A DNA stretch of 64,000 bases from Planctomycetota bacterium (GTDB taxonomy: Bacteria; Planctomycetota; Phycisphaerae; WQYP01). The position numbers were made by a program, and so were the translations under genes. Where the stretch lies: contig JAJZDN010000013.1 of the NCBI GenBank assembly GCA_021805985.1, positions 1 to 64,000 on the forward strand, read 5' to 3'. Shown piece by piece: positions 53,073 to 61,121 of the stretch (the first letter of the stretch is position 1; every line of letters begins with the position of its first letter). Under the pieces are notes generated by a model, which was given only the letters and a program-made list of their open reading frames with translations, had not been told where the DNA came from and searched no databases.

Positions 53073-53591
53073 TTACCCATTAACAAGCTGATTTTGCTCC
53101 TCGCATGCCTGCTCATTGACCGCCGAACGCGCCAACAGGGTGAGTTTCTTGTCAGCATCGCTTTCTTCTTTTAAAGTCAGCTGAAGCTTAGCTGCCATCG
53201 ACTTGTCATTAAGCTGCAATGCGAAGGCCCGTACCGTGCCGTACGCGGCCATTTCGTAATGCTCCACCCTTTGGGCCGCAGCAATGAGTCCGGCGTCGCG
53301 CACTGGCAGGCTATAACCTTCCTTGGCGACCTCATCACCTTCTGAAATCAGGCCCTTCATGGCGGCGCAGGTTTTGCCCGTGGGTTTCTCGTCCAGGGTT
53401 TCAAACAATTCTTCCAAGCGAACCTGATGGCCCTTGGTTTCTTTCAAATGGCCCAAAAAAGCAGCTTTAAGCGCTGGTAACGTCGCCGCCTCAGCCATTT
53501 TCGGCAAGGCCTTAATCAGTTGTGTTTCGGCACTGTATAGATCTCGCAACTGATCAACCAATAGGTTCCGAAAATCTTTGGTTTCACTCAT
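53073..53591 (-). CDS. DUF892 / YciE-like ferritin-fold stress protein
   Basis: Four-helix ferritin-like protein of the YciE/YciF family (DUF892), 172 residues. LLVDQLRDLYSAETQLIKALPKMAE, LKAAFLGHLKETKGHQVRLEEL, VEHYEMAAYGTVRAFAL and LKEESDADKKLTLLA carry the Glu/His residues expected to bind two metals. Family members are induced by osmotic or oxidative stress, and their biochemical role is unsettled. TAAGGAG precedes the ATG by 8 bases. A perfect terminator follows. Next gene on this strand upstream encodes a disordered acidic protein, suggesting a small stress locus. Confidence 0.92.
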   Translation of the reverse strand: MSETKDFRNLLVDQLRDLYSAETQLIKALPKMAEAATLPALKAAFLGHLKETKGHQVRLEELFETLDEKPTGKTCAAMKGLISEGDEVAKEGYSLPVRDAGLIAAAQRVEHYEMAAYGTVRAFALQLNDKSMAAKLQLTLKEESDADKKLTLLARSAVNEQACEEQNQLVNG

Positions 53592-54083
53592 AATAATACT
53601 CCTTAAAAATGGGACTTAAGAAAATATCCGGAATTTCGGCGGATCCGCCCGCCACCGGTATAAATTTAACAAGCCGTAACGACAACACATCGTCAAGCTT
53701 GAACGCAACACGCGGCTGCTTTGCAACCCGCAACGAAAACGTCTTCGAAGCCCGTTGCGTATACGAGAGGATTAATATGCAAACGCGGTGCCAACGAGCA
53801 ATAACAAATAATCGAGCAGCACAAATAAAGACAACAAACTCAATACCGCGTAACCGGGGGTGGCAAATCCGTTCGATAAAACAAAAATAGGGACGGTTGT
53901 CCCGGCGAGTCCTGGCCGGGGTATTTTGTGAACTGCGCTTTATTACACTGGCCAATACGGCATCATCAGGCAAATTGACCCGGCCAGTGTTTCCGCCGTG
54001 AAGTGAAACTGTGAGCTTCTGCTTAGCACCCGCGACGGATTACAGCTTTCCGGATCCCGACTTCTCTCCGTGCGCCCGGAATC
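53592..54083. other. Gene-free gap
   Basis: 492 bases. Frames on both strands are open for 90-130 codons but have no domain, and the two overlap antisense. A 9-bp inverted repeat (53945-53953 with 53982-53990) has a 28-base loop and no T-run. I see nothing else. Confidence 0.35.
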
Positions 54084-54452
54084 CTACACACCGTGGCCCG
54101 ATCCGGGATGGGAAGATTGACCGTCCCTGAACGGTTCCTTTTCCTGGGCATCCTCATCCTCATCCGCATCCTCAACATCCATGCCAGCACCGCTTTCCTG
54201 ACTCTGATTCATCATCGGAGATTCAATGCCCCGGCCTAAGGACTCTATGCCGATGTCATCTAACTCCCCATCCGGGAATCCAGCTTGCTGCGATTGTTCA
54301 CGGTCACTATCCCGTTGCCCCAGTGCGCCGGGTTGTCCTGCATGGGCTTCATGCTCGGGCCGCATGTCGTTGGCGCTGGCCTTCACGTGTTCGCCTTGGG
54401 TTTGTGGTCTGCTCGACTGCCCCTCGTTGCCCGGTTTGGATTTGGCATCCAT
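54084..54452 (-). CDS. Hydrophilic, disordered acidic protein
   Basis: 122 residues, no hydrophobic core, dominated by Gly, Gln, Ser, Glu, Asp and His. An acidic block (VEDADEDEDAQEKE) near the C-terminus and a Gln/Ser-rich middle indicate an unfolded protein. AGGGG precedes the ATG by about 8 bases. Composition resembles small desiccation or general-stress hydrophilins, and the DUF892 neighbour fits that, but I recognise no family. Confidence 0.5.
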   Translation of the reverse strand: MDAKSKPGNEGQSSRPQTQGEHVKASANDMRPEHEAHAGQPGALGQRDSDREQSQQAGFPDGELDDIGIESLGRGIESPMMNQSQESGAGMDVEDADEDEDAQEKEPFRDGQSSHPGSGHGV

Positions 54453-54823
54453 AAGACTACCCCTAAAAAAAGCCCGCTCTCACCGCCGAAGAGAACACCC
54501 CGGGGCAGAGTGCCTGCGGCTTCGGGTGTCAAAGCTGCATATGCTCGCCCTTTTTTCGTCGGTCAAAGCGCGTAGGGAAATACGCAAATTCTGTGCCAGC
54601 ACGCAATTGCGATATTCTGGTAGATGACCCTGCTTTGAAAGTCCGACGTCGGGTTAGCCACCCAGTTTGCCCGGCCACCCTTTCCGGGTGACGACATAGT
54701 GTCCCGCAACAGCTCCTGGCAAAAATGGTTGTTTGCACGTTACGCCTGAATGGCTGATGAATACCCACGCCATGAAATGTCTGTGGCATAGTTGAAGCCA
54801 AGAAGTACTAAGCCCGCACCGAA
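54453..54823. other. Gene-free gap
   Basis: About 370 bases before the kamA-like promoter. Short open frames only, none with a ribosome site plus recognisable protein. Confidence 0.35.
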
Positions 54824-54852
54824 TTGGAGATTTATCCGCATGGCGTTAAGAT
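54824..54852 (+). promoter_or_regulatory. Promoter of the aminomutase-like gene
   Basis: -35 TTGGAG (54824-54829), 17-base spacer, -10 TAAGAT (54847-54852), about 27 bases before ATG 54879; AGGA at 54867-54870 is the ribosome site. Confidence 0.5.
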
Positions 54853-54878
54853 TCTCTTAGTAGTATAGGAATTCGATA

Positions 54879-56072
54879 ATGCCGGAATTGGAAACGCTTG
54901 TGAACACTGGGTCCGCGGATTTAATAACATCAGTAGATCAATTGCGCGCTGTGCTGCCCGCCATTACCAATGCTATGGCTGCGACCATGGAAAGAATTGC
55001 CCAGCGGTACACTTTCCGACTGCCGCGGTTTTATGCGGAAAAGATTCTATTGAATGATTTGACCGATCCGCTTTGGGATCTGGCATTACCTAATGAGGGC
55101 GAGCTAAGCGATACCGGTGAAGAACGCTGGGATGCCTTTCAACTTGCCGATCGGGCTGTGAACCATCCGCGGTGGATTCAGAAATACCGTTACGAAGCGC
55201 TGCTGCGGGTAACAGATTTTTGCAGTGGCCTGTGCCGATACTGTTATTTGAAGAATAGAGATGTCACGCCGGGGCGAATTTCGCATCAGGAAATTGACGC
55301 CATGTTTGATCAGGCCGAACACTCTTCGGGGCGAAGGGAGTTGCGTGAAATTATTTTAAGCGGTGGTGATCCATTGGCCGTTCCGCCGGCCATGCTGGAG
55401 CACGTGGCCCAGCGGATGCAGAGGCTCAATAAAACCGTGGCGCGACGGATTACCGTTACCATTCACACCCGTGAGCCGGTTTGGTATCCGCAGCGGATAA
55501 TCGGTAACGCCGCTTTGCATCAGGCGCTGAAAAAATTGTCGCCGTCGTCGTATATTCTGCATGTGGTCCATCCGCGCGAGGTCACAACGGAATTGCATCA
55601 GGCAATGCTGGCCCTGACGGAATTAGCGGATTCGCGTCGGCCGCTCATGATGGCCCAGCACCCCTTGTTTCGGGGGATTAACAGTGATGCTTCAATAATT
55701 ACAGATATGTATGATCGTATGGATTCCGGTCCGGTTGTATTCAAGCCCTATTATCTAATACATCCATTTCCGGATGGTACCTTGCCCCAGCATCGCTTGA
55801 CGTTGCTGCAAAGTCAGAAAATTCTGCGGGATCTGGCTTCCGCCCCCGGTACACGGGTTCCTTTGCTGACCATTCCGACACCCATGGGAAAATGCGTCAT
55901 TGGCCCGTATGAGCAATTGGTTGATCGCGGCGGTTATTATCTTCTGCATACCAAGGACGGCGTGCCGGTGCAGTACGCCATTTCCCCGCATTATGATCCG
56001 GCTGAATCCCGAGTGCATATTCCGATTATGCCGGAAGTTCATCCCGGCGCGGTTTCGTTGAAGGCCAGTTAA
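54879..56072 (+). CDS. KamA-family radical SAM aminomutase-like protein
   Basis: Radical SAM, PLP-dependent family of lysine 2,3-aminomutase. The [4Fe-4S] cysteines are Cys115, Cys119 and Cys122 (FCSGLCRYCYLKNRD). LSGGDPLAVP is the SAM-binding GGE-type motif. HPLFRGINSD and FKPYYLIHPFPDGT correspond to substrate/PLP region blocks; the PLP lysine is probably in IPTPMGKCVIGP. Length 397 lies between EpmB (~340, beta-lysylation of EF-P) and catabolic KamA (~420), and neither efp/epmA nor lysine-fermentation genes are nearby. The family call is firm; the substrate is open. It converges on cinA with 7 bases between stops. Confidence 0.88.
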   Translation: MPELETLVNTGSADLITSVDQLRAVLPAITNAMAATMERIAQRYTFRLPRFYAEKILLNDLTDPLWDLALPNEGELSDTGEERWDAFQLADRAVNHPRWIQKYRYEALLRVTDFCSGLCRYCYLKNRDVTPGRISHQEIDAMFDQAEHSSGRRELREIILSGGDPLAVPPAMLEHVAQRMQRLNKTVARRITVTIHTREPVWYPQRIIGNAALHQALKKLSPSSYILHVVHPREVTTELHQAMLALTELADSRRPLMMAQHPLFRGINSDASIITDMYDRMDSGPVVFKPYYLIHPFPDGTLPQHRLTLLQSQKILRDLASAPGTRVPLLTIPTPMGKCVIGPYEQLVDRGGYYLLHTKDGVPVQYAISPHYDPAESRVHIPIMPEVHPGAVSLKAS

Positions 56073-56079
56073 GAGGTTT

Positions 56080-57348
56080 TCACACCGGGAGAATCGCGTC
56101 TGGATCAAGACCCAGGAGCCGCAACCTAAGCAGTGTCAAGGCCATTTGACTGCTGCGCAGGCGAATGCTTTGTCGGTCGCCGGGGAATTGGCAACTCCGC
56201 ACATATATATCATCACCACCGTTCGGGCCGGCAATGGCAATAAAAATCAGCCCCACGGGATTTTTCGGGTCATCGCTGGCCGGGCCAGCATTGCCCGTAA
56301 CCGCAATGGCCCAATGCGCTTCCGCCCGGCTCCGGGCCTGTTGTGCCATGGCACCGGCCACTTCCCGGCTGACGGCTCCGTACTTTTTAATGAGCTCGGG
56401 ATCCACACCGAGATCTATTGCTTTGCTTTCATCGCTATAGGTAATCCAGCCGCGTTTAAAACATCCGGAACTTCCAGGAACATGGGTCAGCATCATCGCG
56501 ACCATTCCGCCGGTGCAGCTTTCTGCGGTGGTGACTGTTCTATCTTGGTGCATTAATGCCTGCACAACAACTGTTTCCAGGGCGATCTGATCCGCTGAAA
56601 AAATCAGTTCACCCAGCCGGTGACGCACCGTGTTGGCCATTTCTTCGATCATCGCGCTGGCTTCCGCCGGCTTTCCCGTGGCGTAAATGCGAACGGACAC
56701 AATGCCGTCATGAACCGTTGTGCCCACGGCCGGGTTTGCACCGCGCTTCATCAGATCGCCAATGCGGGCACCAATCCATGACTCGCCGGCTCCGCAGCTA
56801 TTTAGTGCCATGGTCCGCCGCACCACGCCGCCCGCGGCCGCTTGCAGCAACGGCTTGTAGGACAGTTCAAACATCGCCTTCATTTCCTTGGGCACGCCGG
56901 GCATCACAAAGATTTGCGTTTTACCCAGGCGGGCCATAATTCCCGGCGCAGTGCCACAGGAATTCTTGACACAGGAGGCGCTAATTGGTCGCATCGCCTG
57001 CAGGCGATTGTTCTCCGTCATGGTCCGATTGATCCGCCGAAAAAAGGCCTCCAGTTCACCCATGGCGACCTGATCTGTTACCAGCGGCTCACCTATCGCC
57101 TCCGCCACGCTGCCACGTGTGAGATCATCTTCGGTGGGACCTAATCCGCCGGAAATAAGCAGGATGTCGCATTGCGTGACGCTCTGACTGATGGCCGCAA
57201 CAATCGCCGATTGATTATCGCCAATAGTCAGTTGCAACGGACAACTGATTCCCAACTCAGCAAGTTGCCTCCCCAGCCACGCAGCATTGCTGTCAATGGT
57301 AAGCCCGGAGGTAAGTTCATCGCCAATCGAAATGATAATCGCATTCAT
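56080..57348 (-). CDS. cinA: CinA / nicotinamide-nucleotide amidase
   Basis: Two-domain CinA, 422 residues. The N-terminal COG1058 domain resembles MoCF/MogA folds (IISIGDELTSGLTIDSNAAW, ISGGLGPTEDDLTRGSVAEA, VMPGVPKEMKAMF). The C-terminal PncC domain (TAESCTGGMVAMMLTHVPGS, YSDESKAIDLGV, GAVSREVAGAMAQQAR, AVTGNAGP) deamidates NMN in pyridine nucleotide salvage. ATG 57348 is used since the family always begins at this point; the in-frame extension to 57483 is rejected. The gene diverges from the acyl-ACP desaturase with a 235-base shared upstream region. Confidence 0.94.
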   Translation of the reverse strand: MNAIIISIGDELTSGLTIDSNAAWLGRQLAELGISCPLQLTIGDNQSAIVAAISQSVTQCDILLISGGLGPTEDDLTRGSVAEAIGEPLVTDQVAMGELEAFFRRINRTMTENNRLQAMRPISASCVKNSCGTAPGIMARLGKTQIFVMPGVPKEMKAMFELSYKPLLQAAAGGVVRRTMALNSCGAGESWIGARIGDLMKRGANPAVGTTVHDGIVSVRIYATGKPAEASAMIEEMANTVRHRLGELIFSADQIALETVVVQALMHQDRTVTTAESCTGGMVAMMLTHVPGSSGCFKRGWITYSDESKAIDLGVDPELIKKYGAVSREVAGAMAQQARSRAEAHWAIAVTGNAGPASDDPKNPVGLIFIAIAGPNGGDDIYVRSCQFPGDRQSIRLRSSQMALTLLRLRLLGLDPDAILPV

Positions 57349-57583
57349 GGTTTTCTTGCCTTTACTATCCGTGGACAAATTGTCGCCAATTATAAGTACT
57401 TGGCAAATCGAATTAAATTTGCACCGGGGAGCCTGTCCGACTGGCAGGGCGCACCGGCTGCAATGCGGCAGCCGAACGGCCAAATTGGTTTGTGAACAAA
57501 CGGTTTTTATTTCCCATTATGGCAGGGTTAGTGATATTCTAAATGCCGTTGTGGTGCTGCCATTCTTAATTGAGGAGTTTCCC

Positions 57584-58582
57584 TTGCCGACTGAATCCAA
57601 TCCGTATGAGCATCATTTTGACATTCTCCACAACATGCAAGATATTGTTCAGGAGAATCTCGTTTACCTCTCACCAGTGGATAAAGCGTGGCAACCCACG
57701 GATTATTTACCGGATTTAACGGCCGAAAACTGGCACCAGCAGGTGCAGGATTTTCGCGTTCCTGCGCAAAGCCTATCTGATGAAACCCTGGTCGTACTGG
57801 TCGGAGACATGGTCACCGAAGAGGCGCTGCCAAGTTATTCTGTTTCCCTGAATCTTATCGCACGTGATTATGAGGGAACCACACAAAAGCCCTGGGCAAA
57901 ATGGATGCGCGCCTGGAGTGCGGAGGAAAACCGCCACGGAGATTTGCTTAATGCGTATCTTCGGCTTACGGGGCGGGTGGATATGCGCAGTATCGAAGTG
58001 ACCATTCATCATCTGATCGCCAATGGTTTTAATCCCAGAGCCTATCCAGATCCTTATAACGGGTTGGTTTATACGTCATTTCAGGAACGGGCTACCCGAA
58101 TTTCTCATAACAACGTGGCCAAAGTTGCCGCAGCACAAGGGGATCCGAACCTCGGCAAAATCTGCATGCGTATTTCCGGTGATGAGGCCCGTCATGAGGC
58201 GTTTTATACTCTCATGACCGGAAAAGTAATGGACGCTGATCCAGAAGGTGGAATTTTGGCGTTTCGGGAAATGATGCGCGGACTTATCGCTATGCCCGGC
58301 CGACTGATGTATGACGGTAAAGATGCGGATCTGTTTGATCATTTTGCGGTGGTTGCCCAACGCATGGGGGTTTATACCGTCCATGATTATGCCGCCATTA
58401 TCCAGCATCTGGTCAAAACCTGGGACATCGCTTCGCGCTCAGTATCCGGTGCCGCCGCCAAAGCGCAGGAGTATCTCTGTAAGCAGGCGGAGCGGTATCT
58501 TAGTCACGCTGATCGCATTGCTGATTACCAGCGCGGCCTGCCGCCGGTAAATTTCAGTTGGATTCAAGGGCGCTCCGTATAG
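57584..58582 (+). CDS. Acyl-ACP desaturase (soluble diiron, FA_desaturase_2)
   Basis: Ferritin-like diiron enzyme that puts a cis double bond into acyl-ACP, producing unsaturated fatty acids aerobically. TTG 57584 is chosen: GAGGAG lies 6 bases upstream and the 332-residue product matches the family. The long in-frame extension back to 57287 runs antisense through the cinA start and is implausible. Both iron motifs are intact: Glu114-Glu115-x-x-His118 (SAEENRHGD) and Asp200-Glu201-x-x-His204 (SGDEARHEA). Needs ferredoxin and O2. Family is best known from plants and mycobacteria, with scattered bacterial copies. Confidence 0.92.
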   Translation: MPTESNPYEHHFDILHNMQDIVQENLVYLSPVDKAWQPTDYLPDLTAENWHQQVQDFRVPAQSLSDETLVVLVGDMVTEEALPSYSVSLNLIARDYEGTTQKPWAKWMRAWSAEENRHGDLLNAYLRLTGRVDMRSIEVTIHHLIANGFNPRAYPDPYNGLVYTSFQERATRISHNNVAKVAAAQGDPNLGKICMRISGDEARHEAFYTLMTGKVMDADPEGGILAFREMMRGLIAMPGRLMYDGKDADLFDHFAVVAQRMGVYTVHDYAAIIQHLVKTWDIASRSVSGAAAKAQEYLCKQAERYLSHADRIADYQRGLPPVNFSWIQGRSV

Positions 58583-58600
58583 GGTGTAATAAAAGGTTCA

Positions 58601-58629
58601 GCGCATTCGAGCGTTGGCTCGGCGCTTTT
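58601..58629 (+). terminator. Probable terminator of the desaturase gene
   Basis: Inner stem CGAGC/GCTCG with loop GTTG and outer stem GCGC/GCGC separated by a 3-base bulge, followed by four T. It is 19 bases after the stop. Confidence 0.5.
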
Positions 58630-58660
58630 GTATTTGCCCGCCGCATGTTAAAAATGCGAT

Positions 58661-59566
58661 ATGGATGTAAGTCAGAAATCTGTTTCATGGACCATCGGCG
58701 AACTGCTGCAGTGGACAACCGCGTTTTTTAATCGAAGCGGCATTGATGAAGCGCGTCTTTCTGCGGAGTTGCTGCTGGCGCATGCCCTTAACTGCTCGCG
58801 CATGACTCTTTACACGCGCTTTGAGCAAACCCCGCCACCCGAACAGGTTGCGGCATTCCGGGAGATGGTAAAAAAACGGAAAGATCACACTCCGGTGGCC
58901 TACCTGATTGGAAAGGCTTGGTTCTACTCGCTGGAGTTTACTGTTACCCCGGATGTGCTGATTCCCCGTCCCGATACAGAAACCATCGTGGAGGAGGTTA
59001 TTCGGCTGGCACGGATGACACCTGCATGGGAATCACCAGAAATATTGGATTTGTGCACTGGTAGCGGCTGCATCGCCATCGCGCTGGCTAAAAATCTTCC
59101 TGCGGCCCGGCTTACCGCATCGGATATCAGCCCGGCGGCCCTGCAGATTGCGGAAAAAAATGCCGCCGCGCACGACCTTGCCGCCCGAATTCGCTTTCTT
59201 TCAGGGGATTTATTTGAACCCGTTGCCGCGATGTCTCCCCCGGTCAAATTTCACGCCATTGTTTGCAATCCTCCGTATATCATCGCAAATAAAATTGCCG
59301 AGCTTATGCCGGAGGTTTCTCGGCATGAACCAAAAGTGGCATTAAATGGCGGGGCAGATGGATTAGCGTTTTATCGTCGCCTGGCAACGCACGCACCGGA
59401 ATATTTGCTTCCCCATGGTGCTCTCATTGTCGAAACGGCCTTTGACCAGACGGCCGCGGTTCAGGATATTTTCCTCGCACAGGGGGAGTTTCATGATAGC
59501 CGAATCATCCGGGATATGGCGGCCCACCCCCGATGTGTACTGGTGAGAAAGGCAGCAGCCGGGTAA
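58661..59566 (+). CDS. prmC: Release factor glutamine methyltransferase PrmC
   Basis: SAM-dependent enzyme that methylates the GGQ glutamine of peptide-chain release factors. The substrate-binding helical N-domain (ARLSAELLLAHALNCSRMTLY, HTPVAYLIGKAWFYSLEFTV) is followed by the methyltransferase fold with VLIPRPDTE, LDLCTGSGCIAIALA and the catalytic NPPY (VCNPPYI). 301 residues is slightly long (277-290 usual). A prfA partner is not next to it, unlike in many genomes. GH1 follows after 51 bases. Confidence 0.95.
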   Translation: MDVSQKSVSWTIGELLQWTTAFFNRSGIDEARLSAELLLAHALNCSRMTLYTRFEQTPPPEQVAAFREMVKKRKDHTPVAYLIGKAWFYSLEFTVTPDVLIPRPDTETIVEEVIRLARMTPAWESPEILDLCTGSGCIAIALAKNLPAARLTASDISPAALQIAEKNAAAHDLAARIRFLSGDLFEPVAAMSPPVKFHAIVCNPPYIIANKIAELMPEVSRHEPKVALNGGADGLAFYRRLATHAPEYLLPHGALIVETAFDQTAAVQDIFLAQGEFHDSRIIRDMAAHPRCVLVRKAAAG

Positions 59567-59617
59567 TATCGCCGCATATCAGTTGAGCGTGTAGCTCGTC
59601 TATCTTGGGTGTTATAT

Positions 59618-60976
59618 ATGGCTGTTGATTATTGTCGTTTTCCCGCGGATTTCGCCTGGGGTGTCGCAACCGCAGCCTATCAGATCGAAGGTGCTGTAGC
59701 AGAGGATGGCCGAGGCCCCTCAGTATGGGATACTTTTTGCCTTCGTCCGGGTGCAGTTTTCTCCGGGCAATCTGGTGCAACAGCCTGCGATCATTATCAC
59801 CTCTATCGACAGGATGTTGCCTTGATGAAGGCGATGGGCGTCAAAGCCTATCGTTTTTCCGCCTCATGGCCCAGAATATTTCCCGCAGGAACCGGCGCGG
59901 TCAATGAAAAGGGTCTGGATTTTTATAAGCGGCTGGTGGATGAACTGAGATCGGCAGGAATTCAGCCATGGATGACCCTGATGCATTGGGATTTGCCGCA
60001 GGTACTGGAAGATCGATACGGCGGTTGGGAGTCCCGGCAATGCGCGGTGGATTTTGCCTCCTACGCCGGATTTATGGCCCGAAATCTCGGCGACCGCGTG
60101 GAGGGGATATTTACCATCAATGAATTTGTCTGTTTTCTCGACAAAGGTTTTGGCTTTTCCGACGAACCGTTTGCCCCGGGCAAGCAAACATCGGTCAAAG
60201 TATTGAATCAGGGCCGCCACCATGCGGTGCTCGGTCACGGAATGGCCGTTCAAGCCATCAACGCGGCGAGCAAATGTCGGGTGGGCCTGGCGGAAAATAT
60301 TCCAAACTGCGCACCGGTTCTTGAAACTCCCGAGCACATCAACGCGACGCGCAAGGCTCTGCGTGAACGCACCGGAATGTTTCTTACGCCAATTTTAGAA
60401 GGTGCCTACCATCCGGCATATCTGGAATCGCAGGGAGCCGACGCTCCGGTATTCACAGATGAAGATATGAAAATAATATCATCACCGTTGGATTTTGTCG
60501 GGCTGAATCTCTACGCCCCAACGTATATCCGCCATGATGCGTCCCAAGCCTGCGGATACAGTGAAGTTGAATGCGGCCCGCATTATCCCCGCATGCACAT
60601 GCCCTGGCTGACCATCGGGCCGTCAATTACCTATTGGGGGCCGCGACTGGTTGCCGAGCTATGGAACGTCAAGGCAATTTTTATTACAGAAAACGGCTGC
60701 GCCTATCCTGATGCACCCGACGCAGACAATAAAATATGGGATACCGCCCGGGTAATGTATCTGCAGCAGCATCTTATCAGTGCGCACCGCGCGGTCAGCG
60801 AAGGGTATCCGCTGAAGGGTTACTTTCACTGGAGCCTGCTGGATAATTTTGAATGGGCCTGTGGCTATAGCAAACGCTTCGGCCTGCATTACGTTAATTA
60901 CCAGACCATGGAACGCATCCCAAAATTAAGCGCCGAATTTTATTCGCACGTGATCCGCCGAAGCGCTCTGGGATAA
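59618..60976 (+). CDS. GH1 beta-glucosidase
   Basis: Retaining GH1 beta-glucosidase/galactosidase, 452 residues, no signal peptide, so cytoplasmic. DFAWGVATAAYQIEGA opens the barrel; YRFSASWPRIFP, MHWDLPQVLEDRYGGW and WSLLDNFEWACGYSKRFGL are standard GH1 blocks. The acid/base is Glu169, but its motif reads TINEF instead of TxNEP. The nucleophile is Glu358 in IFITENGCAYPD. The Pro-to-Phe change next to the acid/base is unusual and may affect the +1 subsite. ATG 59618 preferred over the GTG at 59609. It would finish hydrolysis of short oligosaccharides imported from the secreted GH clusters. Confidence 0.93.
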   Translation: MAVDYCRFPADFAWGVATAAYQIEGAVAEDGRGPSVWDTFCLRPGAVFSGQSGATACDHYHLYRQDVALMKAMGVKAYRFSASWPRIFPAGTGAVNEKGLDFYKRLVDELRSAGIQPWMTLMHWDLPQVLEDRYGGWESRQCAVDFASYAGFMARNLGDRVEGIFTINEFVCFLDKGFGFSDEPFAPGKQTSVKVLNQGRHHAVLGHGMAVQAINAASKCRVGLAENIPNCAPVLETPEHINATRKALRERTGMFLTPILEGAYHPAYLESQGADAPVFTDEDMKIISSPLDFVGLNLYAPTYIRHDASQACGYSEVECGPHYPRMHMPWLTIGPSITYWGPRLVAELWNVKAIFITENGCAYPDAPDADNKIWDTARVMYLQQHLISAHRAVSEGYPLKGYFHWSLLDNFEWACGYSKRFGLHYVNYQTMERIPKLSAEFYSHVIRRSALG

Positions 60977-61121
60977 CGCGTGAGAGGTTACAGGGGACAG
61001 GTTACGGGTTACAGAGCAAAAAAGTAGCGACAGCGCTTCCAAAGCCTTCTAACTCCTAACTCCTAAATTCTAATTTCCTCGCCCCTCGATGAGTTTATCT
61101 TCGTGCGGTAAGATTCAGCCC

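Noticed and set aside
53584-53973. Minus-strand frame with a hydrophobic stretch upstream of the DUF892 gene
   Set aside because: It overlaps the DUF892 ribosome site and start; the hydrophobic run is best in a frame without a start codon.
57287-57583. N-terminal extension of the acyl-ACP desaturase
   Set aside because: It would be antisense to the start of cinA, is unlike the family, and a TTG with a strong ribosome site lies at 57584.
60977-61088. Short GGTTACAG and CTAACTCC repeats before hrpB, examined as a possible array
   Set aside because: Units are irregular and under 12 bp with no spacers; not a CRISPR and not coding.
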